This document shows positions 37,176 to 45,167 of a stretch of 64,000 bases of DNA, one piece after another. How positions within the stretch are numbered: position 1 is the first letter of the stretch; every line of letters begins with the position of its first letter. Under the pieces are notes generated by a model. The model saw only the letters and a list, made by a program, of their open reading frames with translations. It was not told the origin of the DNA and did not search any database. Where the stretch lies: assembly GCA_018242605.1 (NCBI GenBank), contig JAFEBP010000006.1, positions 1 through 64,000 on the forward strand, in the 5' to 3' direction. The translations under genes were made by a program, and so were the position numbers. The stretch is from Planctomycetota bacterium. Lineage in GTDB: Bacteria; Planctomycetota; Phycisphaerae; Phycisphaerales; UBA1924.

Positions 37176-38417
37176 ATGCTCACCACTTTCGTGAACTCGC
37201 GTTCCGCCCCCATCGCGGCGATGCTGCTCTGTGCCGCGGCGCTCGGGCAAGACTATTTCATTCCTGTCAACCTGATCGGGGTGGCCAACGACAGGCTGCA
37301 GAATCGCGATCCGGTATTTCCTTCAGGTAGTCTGATCCTCGGGGGTGTGCCGTTCTTCATCGAGCCCGGCGGAAACAACATCTGGTGGGCCGGGCTCGCG
37401 ACGGGTCCTAACCCGAGAACACTGACGGTGCCTGTCAATGTCCGTGGCGTCAAACGAGTAGAGACGCTGATCAACACGGCGTGGGGACAAGGCGGCCCCG
37501 GTTCGCTGCTCCGGATCGAGTTCATCGGGACCCACGGCGCCTTCCACGCGCTGGACCTTGTGGGCGGAGTCGACGTCCGCGACTGGAATCAGTACGCCTA
37601 CACAAACACCATCAATAACACCACGACGACAAACGTGTTCGTGTCGGGCGGTCACCGGTTGGACAAGCAGTCGTTCGAACTTCCCGATTCGTTCGCGAAC
37701 GAGGATTTGCTCGCCGTGCGAGTTGTGGATACCGGGGCCGAGAATGTGCAGCGCGGCTACCTCCAGGGTTTGACAGTGCGGATCGATCAACCGCCTCCGC
37801 GGTTGTGGCTCCCCGCCTTCGGCGGCAACTGCAACTCGTACACGGCGATCCAGACGCCCCAAGGCATCAACTGGCAGGACGCTTCCGACGCCGCGGCCGC
37901 GATCGGCGGTCACCTCGCAACGATCGCTTCAGCGGAAGAAAACGCCTTCGCGTACAGCCTTGTGGGCGGGAACGCCGCGTTCTGGTTCATCGATCAGGCC
38001 AACAACGGCCTGGGACCGTGGCTCGGCGGCCGCCAGGCGCCCGGATCAGTGGAGCCCGCCGGCGGTTGGGGCTGGGTCGATGGTTCGCCGTTCACCTATG
38101 CGAACTGGGCTTCCGGTGAACCAAACAACTCGAACGGCGGCATCGAGGATCGGCTGCAGTTTTTCGGTGGCCAGGTTCTCCGCGGCAGTAGTTGGAACGA
38201 CCTGCCCGGTTCGTTCACCGTGCGAGGCTTCGTTGTGGAGTTCGACCGCTGCGTGGGAGATTACAACGGCGACGGCGGCATCGATGGCACCGATGTCCAG
38301 GCCTTTTTCTCTGAGTGGGAATCCGCCTCCGGGTGCGCCGACGTGAACGACGACGGCGGCATCGACGGTTCGGATGTTCAGACGTTCTTTGATCGTTGGG
38401 AAGCAGGAGCCTGCTGA
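37176..38417 (+). CDS. secreted C-type-lectin-like protein with dockerin-like tail
   Basis: 413 aa. Signal peptide residues 1-25 (SAPIAAMLLCAAALGQ). Residues 30-205 form a beta-rich domain of unknown type (WWAGLATGPNPRTLTVPV, WGQGGPGSLLRIEF). Residues 215-355 look like a C-type lectin domain: WQDASDAAAAIGGHLATIASAEEN, then WLGGRQAPG, FTYANWASGEPNNSNG (the EPN carbohydrate/Ca site) and VEFDRC. The tail has two DxNxDGGxDGxDV loops and ends GAC. It probably binds surface carbohydrate. The first ATG with a signal peptide behind it was chosen; a TTG further upstream is less likely. Confidence 0.85.
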   Translation: MLTTFVNSRSAPIAAMLLCAAALGQDYFIPVNLIGVANDRLQNRDPVFPSGSLILGGVPFFIEPGGNNIWWAGLATGPNPRTLTVPVNVRGVKRVETLINTAWGQGGPGSLLRIEFIGTHGAFHALDLVGGVDVRDWNQYAYTNTINNTTTTNVFVSGGHRLDKQSFELPDSFANEDLLAVRVVDTGAENVQRGYLQGLTVRIDQPPPRLWLPAFGGNCNSYTAIQTPQGINWQDASDAAAAIGGHLATIASAEENAFAYSLVGGNAAFWFIDQANNGLGPWLGGRQAPGSVEPAGGWGWVDGSPFTYANWASGEPNNSNGGIEDRLQFFGGQVLRGSSWNDLPGSFTVRGFVVEFDRCVGDYNGDGGIDGTDVQAFFSEWESASGCADVNDDGGIDGSDVQTFFDRWEAGAC

Positions 38418-38469
38418 GCCCCGCTGCGAGGCGCCCGCAAGCATCGCGGGCCCGCGAGAGAGCAGAAAT

Positions 38470-38506
38470 GAGGCCGCGTCCGGAGGGCGTGGCCTTGTTC
38501 TGTTTT
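38470..38506 (+). terminator. probable terminator after the lectin-like gene
   Basis: AGGCCGCG / CGTGGCCT gives an 8-bp stem with one G-T pair and a 9-nt loop, followed by TGTTCTGTTTT. It lies about 55 nt after the stop and before the next dockerin gene's AAGGAG. Confidence 0.6.
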
Positions 38507-38569
38507 GCGGTGGGGGTGTCTTACGCTGGGGGTAGAATTCGCGGACCCGGTACTGTCAAGGAGCTCACC

Positions 38570-39130
38570 ATGAACGCCCGAGCGTTGTTCGCCACCGTCT
38601 GCGTGAGTGGAACGATCCTACCCGCGGGGGCTCAGTGGTACTGGCCGCCTCGGTTCAGCGCCTCTGTCAGGTGCGGAGATGTGGTCGGTAACGCGGACTT
38701 GACCCTTTCGGGAACTTGGCCGGATTACTGCTCTCCGAACTCCATTCGGGTGTCCCGAGTGGGCGACGCGATCACCCTGACGCTCGCGCACGATGTTCCC
38801 GCGGGATCGATCTGCCTTCCGGCCTTGCGGGATTACTCGTTCACCTCTTCCATCGTGCTGACGGACGGCACGTACCGCGTGTTCGCCTCGCTCGAAAGCC
38901 GCTCGATTCCCCCGCTGGGCCCAACGCCTGTTGGCACGCTGACCATCCGGTGCCTGCCGTTCTGCCCCGCGGATTTCAACGAAGACGGCGGGGTGGACGG
39001 CTCTGATGTAGAATCGTTCTTCACCGCCTGGGAAGCCGCCGATCCGCTGGCGGACGTGAACAACGACGGTGGAATCGACGGCGCGGATGTCGAGGTCTTT
39101 TTTACGTCTTGGTCGGCCGGTGGCTGCTGA
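38570..39130 (+). CDS. small secreted protein with dockerin-like tail
   Basis: 186 aa. Signal peptide residues 1-22 (LFATVCVSGTILPAGAQ). A compact Cys-containing beta domain (about 25-125; RCGDVVGNADLTLSGTW, CLPALRDYSFTSSIVL) of unknown type is followed by CPADFNEDGGVDGSDVE and VNNDGGIDGADVEVFF loops and the final GGC. AAGGAG stands 6 nt before ATG 38570, giving a clear start. It sits between the lectin-like and DUF1028 genes on the same strand, separated by a terminator upstream, so it probably has its own promoter. Confidence 0.87.
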   Translation: MNARALFATVCVSGTILPAGAQWYWPPRFSASVRCGDVVGNADLTLSGTWPDYCSPNSIRVSRVGDAITLTLAHDVPAGSICLPALRDYSFTSSIVLTDGTYRVFASLESRSIPPLGPTPVGTLTIRCLPFCPADFNEDGGVDGSDVESFFTAWEAADPLADVNNDGGIDGADVEVFFTSWSAGGC

Positions 39131-39226
39131 CAGGGGCCGAGAACTACTCCCCATGCGAATCCGAGCGGCGGGCAACCGCGTAACACACAGGGCGCAACAA
39201 TCCGATCGTCACCTTGGAGCAATCCG

Positions 39227-41425
39227 ATGCGTACACGCGTCTCTGTGGCAGCTCTGCTGTGCGCCACCCTCGTCCCTTCGGCTCACGCCACCTGGTCGAT
39301 CATCCTCATCGATACTCGCAGCGGCGAGATCGGGGTGGCCTCTGCCACCTGCCTGACGAACTTCGACCTACAGGCGAACGCCTCGGTAGTGGTCGTTGGC
39401 AAGGGCGCAGGGTGTGCACAGTCGTCGGTGGACACTACCGGCGTCAACCGCACGCTTATCCGCGACAGACTCGCGCAAGGAGTTGACCCCGCGGCGATCC
39501 TTGCCGAACTCGCGGTCACCGATCCGGGGCACGCCACGCGTCAGTACGGCATCGCCGATGTTCTGGGTCGCTCGATCACGTTCACCGGTTCCGAAGACGG
39601 GCCGTGGGCGGGCGGGGTCACGGGGTCCTTCAACTACAGTTACGGCGGCATTTCCAGCCGGATCGTCTATTCCATTCAAGGCAACGTACTGACCGGCGAG
39701 CCGGTGGTGCAGGCCGCGCTCGCGGCGGCGCAATCCACCAACGGCGATCTGCCCGCACGCCTCCAGGCCGCGATGGAGGCCGCCGCATCGTTCGGCGGCG
39801 ATGGCCGCTGCTCCTGCCGTTCAGCCGGTCCGACCGGTTGCGGTTCACCCCCGCCCAGCTTCACCAAGTCCGCCGATATCGGGTATCTCATCGTTTCGCG
39901 GCTTGGAGATTCCGACACGTCGAGCGGCACGCTACCCGCGGGTGGCACCGGCTTGCCCGCAGCGGCCGACCTCACCGGCGACGGTCGAATCGACGTGCTG
40001 GTGCCCGAAGCACTCTCCACCTCGCAGCGGTTCTTCGTGTATCCCAACACCGCGCCGTACGGCTCGGTCTCCGCGACTTTCGGGCCCGGTATGGAATATG
40101 GCTGCGTCGTCAATCCGCTCGCCGCGGCGTGCGCGGACTTTGACGGCGACGGTCGGGTCGACGTCGCGGTCTGCGGCGGCGCGACCACCTCCGGCGCTCC
40201 GGGAGCGATCACATTCTACCGGGCGAGCCCTGCCGGCACGCTCGTGAACCGCGAAGATTTCGCGACTCCGCGACGGGTGGTCGGGATTCTCGCGTCCGAT
40301 GTGGACGGTCGTAACGGACCGGATGTGGAGTACTCCACGGGCACGCAGCTGTTTGTCCGCCTCAACGACGGCTCGGGAGGGTTCGGCCCGGCCCTGCTCA
40401 TCGGCTCTCTCACGAATAGCGGCGGATTGGTCGCGGCGGACCTGACCGGCGACGGCCTTGCGGAGCTCATCATTGGAACTGGCGCCGCCTCGGTCCGGTA
40501 CTTGCCCAACCTGGGCAACGGCGCCTTCGGCGGGGTTCAGAGCATCCCGCTCCCGGGCACCTGCCGCGCGGTGGTGGCGGGAGACTTCAATGGCGACAAT
40601 CGGATCGATCTCGCGGCGAGCAATACCGCTTCGGCGAGCCCCATCGTTGTGTTCCTGAACACTCCGGGCGGATTCGTTCAGGGGCAGACGCTCTCGCCGG
40701 GCGGAACCGCGGCGAGCTTCGGCGGTGCTGACGTGAACGGTGATGGGCGGGTCGATCTCACGTTCATCGACCCGCAGTTTCGGATCTCGGTGGCGACGTG
40801 CAACGGTGATGGCACGTTCACCCTCGGCCAGCGGTTCGCGAGCGGCCAACCTTCGGGCCCGCTCGTGTTCCTGGACCTCAACGGCGACGGTTTCGCCGAG
40901 CCCACGCTCAACTCCGCCAACGCGGTGCGGTATTGGGCCAACAACCTGGGCAATATCGTGAGCGGCGGCGGATTTGCGCCCGGCAACTACTTTATGGATA
41001 TCAACATCGCCAACCAGACGGACACCACGCCCGATCCGGTCGTGCAGATCCGCGGCGTTTTCAACGGCATCCGCGATCGCCTGGTCGGCACCCCCGACGC
41101 GATTCAGACTCGGGTGAACCCGCCGTCGGCGTTCACGACGATCCGGCCCGAGAGTGTGATCGTGGAGCTGCGTGATTGGCGTGGTCAGCCGGTCAATGTG
41201 CCCGTCCGGTCAATCTCGCTGACGCGCGAGGGCCCGGGCCCGTTCGCCACCTCCGGTTCGACGTTTGAACCCTTGGGCGGCGGCAGGTACCGATTAGCGC
41301 TCACCCCGCTGCGCCAGGGCACGGACACCATGAGGATTGTTGTTGACGCGGGGGCGCGACCGGTGACGCTGATGCCGATGCCCGCCATCCGCGTCGCGAA
41401 CCCCACGCTGGGGGCGCGGCGTTGA
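39227..41425 (+). CDS. secreted DUF1028 - FG-GAP repeat fusion
   Basis: 732 aa. Signal peptide residues 1-21 (VAALLCATLVPSAHA). Residues 22-220 are a DUF1028 (Ntn-hydrolase-like) domain starting TWSIILIDTRSGEIGVASAT with the typical VVVGKGAGCAQSSVD and YSIQGNVLTGEPVVQAA. The rest carries about six FG-GAP/VCBS-like repeats with DxxGDGRxD loops (DLTGDGRIDVLVP, DFDGDGRVDVAVC, DVNGDGRVDLTF, DLNGDGFAEP), a calcium-bound beta-propeller, plus a C-terminal beta domain. GGAG lies 7 nt before ATG 39227. The fusion suggests an extracellular enzyme held by a propeller; the substrate is unknown. No dockerin tail. Confidence 0.92.
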   Translation: MRTRVSVAALLCATLVPSAHATWSIILIDTRSGEIGVASATCLTNFDLQANASVVVVGKGAGCAQSSVDTTGVNRTLIRDRLAQGVDPAAILAELAVTDPGHATRQYGIADVLGRSITFTGSEDGPWAGGVTGSFNYSYGGISSRIVYSIQGNVLTGEPVVQAALAAAQSTNGDLPARLQAAMEAAASFGGDGRCSCRSAGPTGCGSPPPSFTKSADIGYLIVSRLGDSDTSSGTLPAGGTGLPAAADLTGDGRIDVLVPEALSTSQRFFVYPNTAPYGSVSATFGPGMEYGCVVNPLAAACADFDGDGRVDVAVCGGATTSGAPGAITFYRASPAGTLVNREDFATPRRVVGILASDVDGRNGPDVEYSTGTQLFVRLNDGSGGFGPALLIGSLTNSGGLVAADLTGDGLAELIIGTGAASVRYLPNLGNGAFGGVQSIPLPGTCRAVVAGDFNGDNRIDLAASNTASASPIVVFLNTPGGFVQGQTLSPGGTAASFGGADVNGDGRVDLTFIDPQFRISVATCNGDGTFTLGQRFASGQPSGPLVFLDLNGDGFAEPTLNSANAVRYWANNLGNIVSGGGFAPGNYFMDINIANQTDTTPDPVVQIRGVFNGIRDRLVGTPDAIQTRVNPPSAFTTIRPESVIVELRDWRGQPVNVPVRSISLTREGPGPFATSGSTFEPLGGGRYRLALTPLRQGTDTMRIVVDAGARPVTLMPMPAIRVANPTLGARR

Positions 41426-41542
41426 TCAGCATGGAGACGGTCCGGGGACATCATCTCGCCCGGATCCACGTGCGGGCTGCATGCCCGCGCCGCAACATAT
41501 ACCCTCATCTGTGAAACACTTCTTCCTCACGGGCGAACCGCG

Positions 41543-42736
41543 TTGATCTCCATCGCCCTCCACATGCTGATGGGCGACCGCGCGAAGTTCCTCGGGCTGC
41601 TCGCGGGGGTCACGTTCACGGCGTTTCTTGTCACGTTCGCTTCTTCGTTCTTCTGCGGCATGATGACGCGCGGGTTCGCGTTGATCGCCGAGAACCCCGG
41701 GACCGATGTCTGGGTGATGGACCCGGCCGTGCGGGGCGACGAGCAGACGGTAAACATGCCCTCCAACGCGCTCCTGCGTGTGCGGAGCGTTGAGGGTGTG
41801 GCTTCGGCCTCGCCGCTGGTGCTGTCGACCGCCGACCTGCGTTTCGCGGACGGCAGGTTCCAACCGGTGCAGGTCATCGGCATCGATGACGATGCGCCGG
41901 AGCGGGTTCCAGCTCTGCGGGAAAGTAAAGACCCTTCGGTGCTCCGGTCGCCGGACGCCGCGATCTTCGCCGACGGCGGCACCGAGGGCAAACTTCAGTC
42001 GCCGGTGGACCGCACGCCGCGTGCGGGTCGCGGCACCGCTATCGGCTCCGCACTCACGCGCTCTTTGGCGGTGGGCGATGAAGTTCTGGTGAGTGATTCC
42101 CGACTCGTGGTCGCGGCGCGATGCGACGCCTTGCCGCGGTTTCCTCCCCGACCGCTGATGTACACCACGTATTCCAACGCCGTGCGGGTGCTGCCGCGGG
42201 AGAGGGAACGACTCACGTTTGTGCTGGTTCGAGCGGCTCCCGGCGTGCAGCCGCGTGAGCTGGCCGCGAGGATCGAGACCGCGACCGATCTGCGGGCCCG
42301 CGCCGCCGACGACTTCAAGTCCGACACGGTGCTCTGGTACCTGGAAAACTCGGAAGATGTAGGAGATGTGGGCGCGATGCTCGTGGTGGCGTTGTCCGTG
42401 GGCCTGGGCATCACCGGCGTGCTGTTCTTCCTGTTCACGCACGATCATCTGCGTTATTACGCAGCGCTCAAGGCGATGGGAACCAAGCCTCGGACGTTGC
42501 TGTCCATGATGCTGTGCCAGGCCTTGGCGTGCGCAGTCCTGGGGGCGGGGATCGGCGTCGGGCTGTGCGCACTGGCGGGCCGCGTCGCTGAGAGCGAGCA
42601 GATCCCCTTCCGGATGATGTGGTTCACGCCCGTCCTCGGCGGTGTCACGGTCCTGGCCGTATCCCTGATCGCCGCGGCGATCAGCGTGCGGCCGGTGCTC
42701 AAACTCGAACCCGCCAAGGTGCTGGCCCAGCGCTGA
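41543..42736 (+). CDS. DevC/FtsX-like ABC transporter permease
   Basis: 397 aa. One N-terminal helix (FLGLLAGVTFTAFLVTFA), a periplasmic core domain (about 45-265) and the three-helix FtsX module (about 270-395) with MLVVALSVGLGITGVLFF, LKAMGTKPRTLLSMML and the final LKLEPAKVLAQR. It matches the single-FtsX DevC type. The start is TTG 41543 in a good N-terminus (MISIALHMLMGDR); ATG 41564 (MLMGDR) is the alternative. No ATPase or adaptor gene is adjacent, so it may work with the efflux operon at 29129-33507 or with genes elsewhere. It converges with the next gene across a long hairpin. Confidence 0.85.
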   Translation: MISIALHMLMGDRAKFLGLLAGVTFTAFLVTFASSFFCGMMTRGFALIAENPGTDVWVMDPAVRGDEQTVNMPSNALLRVRSVEGVASASPLVLSTADLRFADGRFQPVQVIGIDDDAPERVPALRESKDPSVLRSPDAAIFADGGTEGKLQSPVDRTPRAGRGTAIGSALTRSLAVGDEVLVSDSRLVVAARCDALPRFPPRPLMYTTYSNAVRVLPRERERLTFVLVRAAPGVQPRELAARIETATDLRARAADDFKSDTVLWYLENSEDVGDVGAMLVVALSVGLGITGVLFFLFTHDHLRYYAALKAMGTKPRTLLSMMLCQALACAVLGAGIGVGLCALAGRVAESEQIPFRMMWFTPVLGGVTVLAVSLIAAAISVRPVLKLEPAKVLAQR

Positions 42737-42770
42737 TGCCGGTGCGGACCGCAGGTCCGCGCCGGGATCA
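42734..42770. terminator. long bidirectional hairpin over both stop codons
   Basis: TGAT-g-CCGG-t-GCGGACC, loop GCA, GGTCCGC-g-CCGG-g-ATCA: 15 pairs plus one T-G pair and one G-G mismatch. The left end is the TGA of the rightward permease and the right end is the TGA of the leftward dockerin gene. No T-run follows on either side, so it may stop by stem strength or protect 3' ends. Confidence 0.6.
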
Positions 42771-43868
42771 GCAATCGCACCTTTCCCACAGCGTGATGTA
42801 CGCTTCCACGTCCGCGCCGTCGATGCCCCCGTCCTCGTTATAGTCGGCGCACCGTTCTCCGGCTTCCCAATCCAGGAAAAACGCCTCCACGTCGGCGCCG
42901 TCGAGCCCTCCGTCCATGTTGTAATCGCAGTAGCAGCCCAGCCGGCACGCGAGGTTGAAGACCAGTTGTGTCCCCGTCGCGACCGATGCTCCGCAAGGGC
43001 TTGTCACCACAACGTCGTAGAGCGATTCGTCCGAAGCGGTGGGGGAATCGATGGCGAGCGTTGCCGTCCGGGTGCCGGAGTAGTGGCCGTCGTCCGCCAG
43101 ATCCACACCCTCACGCCGCCACTGGTAAGTCATCTCGTCCGCATCTGCCGCGTACACGCTGATGGATCCACCGACATCATCGACGTACCACGGGTTCCGC
43201 AGGGGCTCGGTCCGCGGCCCGTGCGGATCGCTGAAGACGTTGACGGTTGTGAACGCGCCGGGGCCTCTGGGGCCGTTGGTGCGGAACGAGTAGCGGTAGG
43301 GCGTTCGGAGCGCCGCCGTTCGGTCGATCCAGTACGGCCCGTACGAGGTGGCCATCAACTCGCCGATGCCGGGACCTTCGGCCGGCGCACGGTAGATCTG
43401 GATCGGCGGTTCGCAGGAACTGTCGCGCCAGAAATGGAACTGCACCCCGGAGCAGTAGTCCATCGGCAGATCGGAATAGACGACAACTCCGGGCACAAGG
43501 TTGGGCGTGATCCGCACCGGATCGCCGGTGAACTGATGACAACAGGTGCCGCGGCACGCCCGCACGTGATACTCGTACGGCACGCCCGTATCGACAGTGG
43601 TGTCGATGTAGAACGACTGGTTCGGGTACCTGGCCGTGCCGATGAACGCGAACTGCTGGCCCGTATCCGTCCGCCTCCGGTACACCTCGAAGACGATGGT
43701 CGGCTCCAGCGTGCCGCCGTAGTACCAACTCACCGCGACGCCGTCGCACGGGCTGTGCTCAATCCCGTACGGAAACGTCGGCCCCGGATCAAAGCACCCC
43801 TGGCCGGACGCGGCCATCGAACACAATCCAACAGCACAAAGTGCAGTGGCTACTCGCAGAATTCTCAT
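42768..43868 (-). CDS. secreted multi-domain protein with dockerin-like tail
   Basis: 366 aa. Signal peptide residues 1-23 (VATALCAVGLCSMAASGQ). Residues 24-220 read as two fibronectin III-like modules (AVSWYYGGTLEPTIVFEVYR...FIDTTVDTGVPYEYHVRAC and SGVQFHFWRD...PYRYSFRTNGP); residues 225-310 as an Ig-like domain with MTYQWRREGVDLADDGHYSG. The tail carries CDYNMDGGLDGADVEAFF and YNEDGGIDGADVEAY loops and ends CDC. It is a surface adhesin or binding protein by architecture only. ATG 43868 has GGAGG 8 nt upstream and was preferred to an upstream ATG. It diverges from the next dockerin gene over 265 nt. Confidence 0.85.
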   Translation of the reverse strand: MRILRVATALCAVGLCSMAASGQGCFDPGPTFPYGIEHSPCDGVAVSWYYGGTLEPTIVFEVYRRRTDTGQQFAFIGTARYPNQSFYIDTTVDTGVPYEYHVRACRGTCCHQFTGDPVRITPNLVPGVVVYSDLPMDYCSGVQFHFWRDSSCEPPIQIYRAPAEGPGIGELMATSYGPYWIDRTAALRTPYRYSFRTNGPRGPGAFTTVNVFSDPHGPRTEPLRNPWYVDDVGGSISVYAADADEMTYQWRREGVDLADDGHYSGTRTATLAIDSPTASDESLYDVVVTSPCGASVATGTQLVFNLACRLGCYCDYNMDGGLDGADVEAFFLDWEAGERCADYNEDGGIDGADVEAYITLWERCDC

Positions 43869-44019
43869 GCACCGGCCCTCCATCCAAATGTGATTCAGGG
43901 GAAACATAGCCGCCATGGGGCTGCAATCGTTGAATCAGTCTGGCGAACTCTGAGAATCGCATGAGCGCAGAATCAGCGCGTATTGTTAGGGCGACGTAAG
44001 TATCAACAAATATTCACCA

Positions 44020-44039
44020 GAAACAGTTGTGAAACAGTT
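44020..44039 (+). repeat. short tandem repeat GAAACAGTT, 11-bp step
   Basis: GAAACAGTT at 44020-44028 and again at 44031-44039, one helical turn apart, about 95 nt upstream of the next rightward gene in an AT-rich divergent promoter region. The 11-bp spacing suggests a tandem activator site of the OmpR/PhoB kind, but only the repetition is seen. Confidence 0.45.
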
Positions 44040-44133
44040 ACGGATGCGATACAGTCGCGGACGTGGGTGGCGCTTGAAACTGGAGTTTCTCGCGGCTCTG
44101 TACTTGGTATTCACTGCAAAAAGGTCCGAGGTC

Positions 44134-44925
44134 ATGTTGAACAATTCTCGCGTTGTAATCGTTGGGGCAATTCTCGTCGCGACCGGCCAGGCCATGGCGG
44201 TTGATGTCTGTGGCAACGGTGGGTTCGAAGACGAGGGGTTTGATGGCCCCAACAGCGCCTTTTACTGGCACTCCTTCGCCAGCGGAGGTCCCGGCTCGGT
44301 CTCCGAGCGGTCGACCCTGTCGCCGTTCACCGGAACGTACGCCCAGCACCTTCTGGCCAACGGCGCCGACGCGATGGGCGGCACCGCCGTCGTGACGCAG
44401 AACACGATCGACGCGACCGGTGGGGTATCCCTCGAACCGGGCACGCCGGCGGTGTTGTCGTTCAATGCCCGCGGCGCGGCGGGCCCGGGCGGCGTTGGGT
44501 TCTATGCGCTGCGCATCCTGAACTCGTCGGGCGCCATCGTGTCCGACACCGGCTTGCAGGTGTACTTCCCCAATAACAACTGGGCCCATTTCACCACCCG
44601 CCCCCTCACCGTCCCGGCGTTCGGTGCGGCGCCCAACGACGCGTACTTCGCGTACGTTGAAATCGTCGTAGCGGCCGGTGCATTCGCCGCCTCGACCATT
44701 GAGGCGCACATCGACGGCGTCGCGATCGATGCCACCCTGGTCGCGGGCGGACCCCCGTGCCCGGCGGACTACAACGGCGACGGCGGCGTCGACGGCACAG
44801 ATGTCGAGGTGTTCTTTACGGATTGGGGTAACGGCGACGCCCGTGCCGATGTGAACGGCGACGGCGGCGTCGACGGCACCGATGTCGAGGTCTTCTTCCG
44901 GGCTTGGGAGAACGGCGGCTGCTGA
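44134..44925 (+). CDS. secreted beta-sandwich protein with dockerin-like tail
   Basis: 263 aa. Signal peptide residues 1-22 (VVIVGAILVATGQAMA). Residues 23-205 look like a carbohydrate-binding or MAM-like beta-sandwich: VCGNGGFEDEGFDGPNSAFYW opening, then VLSFNARGAAGPGGVGFYAL and FAYVEIVVAAGAFAAST; such GNGGFE domains with an N-terminal 'NGGFED' are common in binding modules. The tail CPADYNGDGGVDGTDVEVFF and the near-identical second copy (NGDGGVDGTDVEVFF) ends NGGC. ATG 44134 is used because the signal peptide begins there. A strong terminator follows. Function is likely carbohydrate binding, inferred. Confidence 0.87.
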   Translation: MLNNSRVVIVGAILVATGQAMAVDVCGNGGFEDEGFDGPNSAFYWHSFASGGPGSVSERSTLSPFTGTYAQHLLANGADAMGGTAVVTQNTIDATGGVSLEPGTPAVLSFNARGAAGPGGVGFYALRILNSSGAIVSDTGLQVYFPNNNWAHFTTRPLTVPAFGAAPNDAYFAYVEIVVAAGAFAASTIEAHIDGVAIDATLVAGGPPCPADYNGDGGVDGTDVEVFFTDWGNGDARADVNGDGGVDGTDVEVFFRAWENGGC

Positions 44926-44972
44926 GTCCGCCGCACGATCCCGGGCACTGACGCTCACACCATTCGAAGAGT

Positions 44973-45018
44973 CGCCCGACGGGCCGCCGGATCCCCGGCG
45001 CCCGTCGGGCGTTTCATT
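44973..45018 (+). terminator. strong intrinsic terminator
   Basis: An 11-bp perfect stem (CGCCCGACGGG / CCCGTCGGGCG) continues, after a bulged C, into a 6-bp stem CGCCGG / CCGGCG closed by ATCC. It is followed by TTTCATTT and lies 48 nt after the dockerin gene stop. Confidence 0.9.
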
Positions 45019-45167
45019 TCCGGGGCCGGTATGTCTTTCCGGTACCAACGGCCGTTGGCTTCACGTTCCCAAGGTGCAGGTTGGTACCTGAGATGGTTCC
45101 CGGCACGCTGGGATGGCTTGGTCTCGCAAGAGGGACCTTGGTACCTCAACCGCCAACAATCCCGACC

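Noticed and set aside
45012..45167. T-box leader
   Set aside because: The characteristic antiterminator bulge sequence is absent, and the downstream gene is not a synthetase or amino-acid gene.
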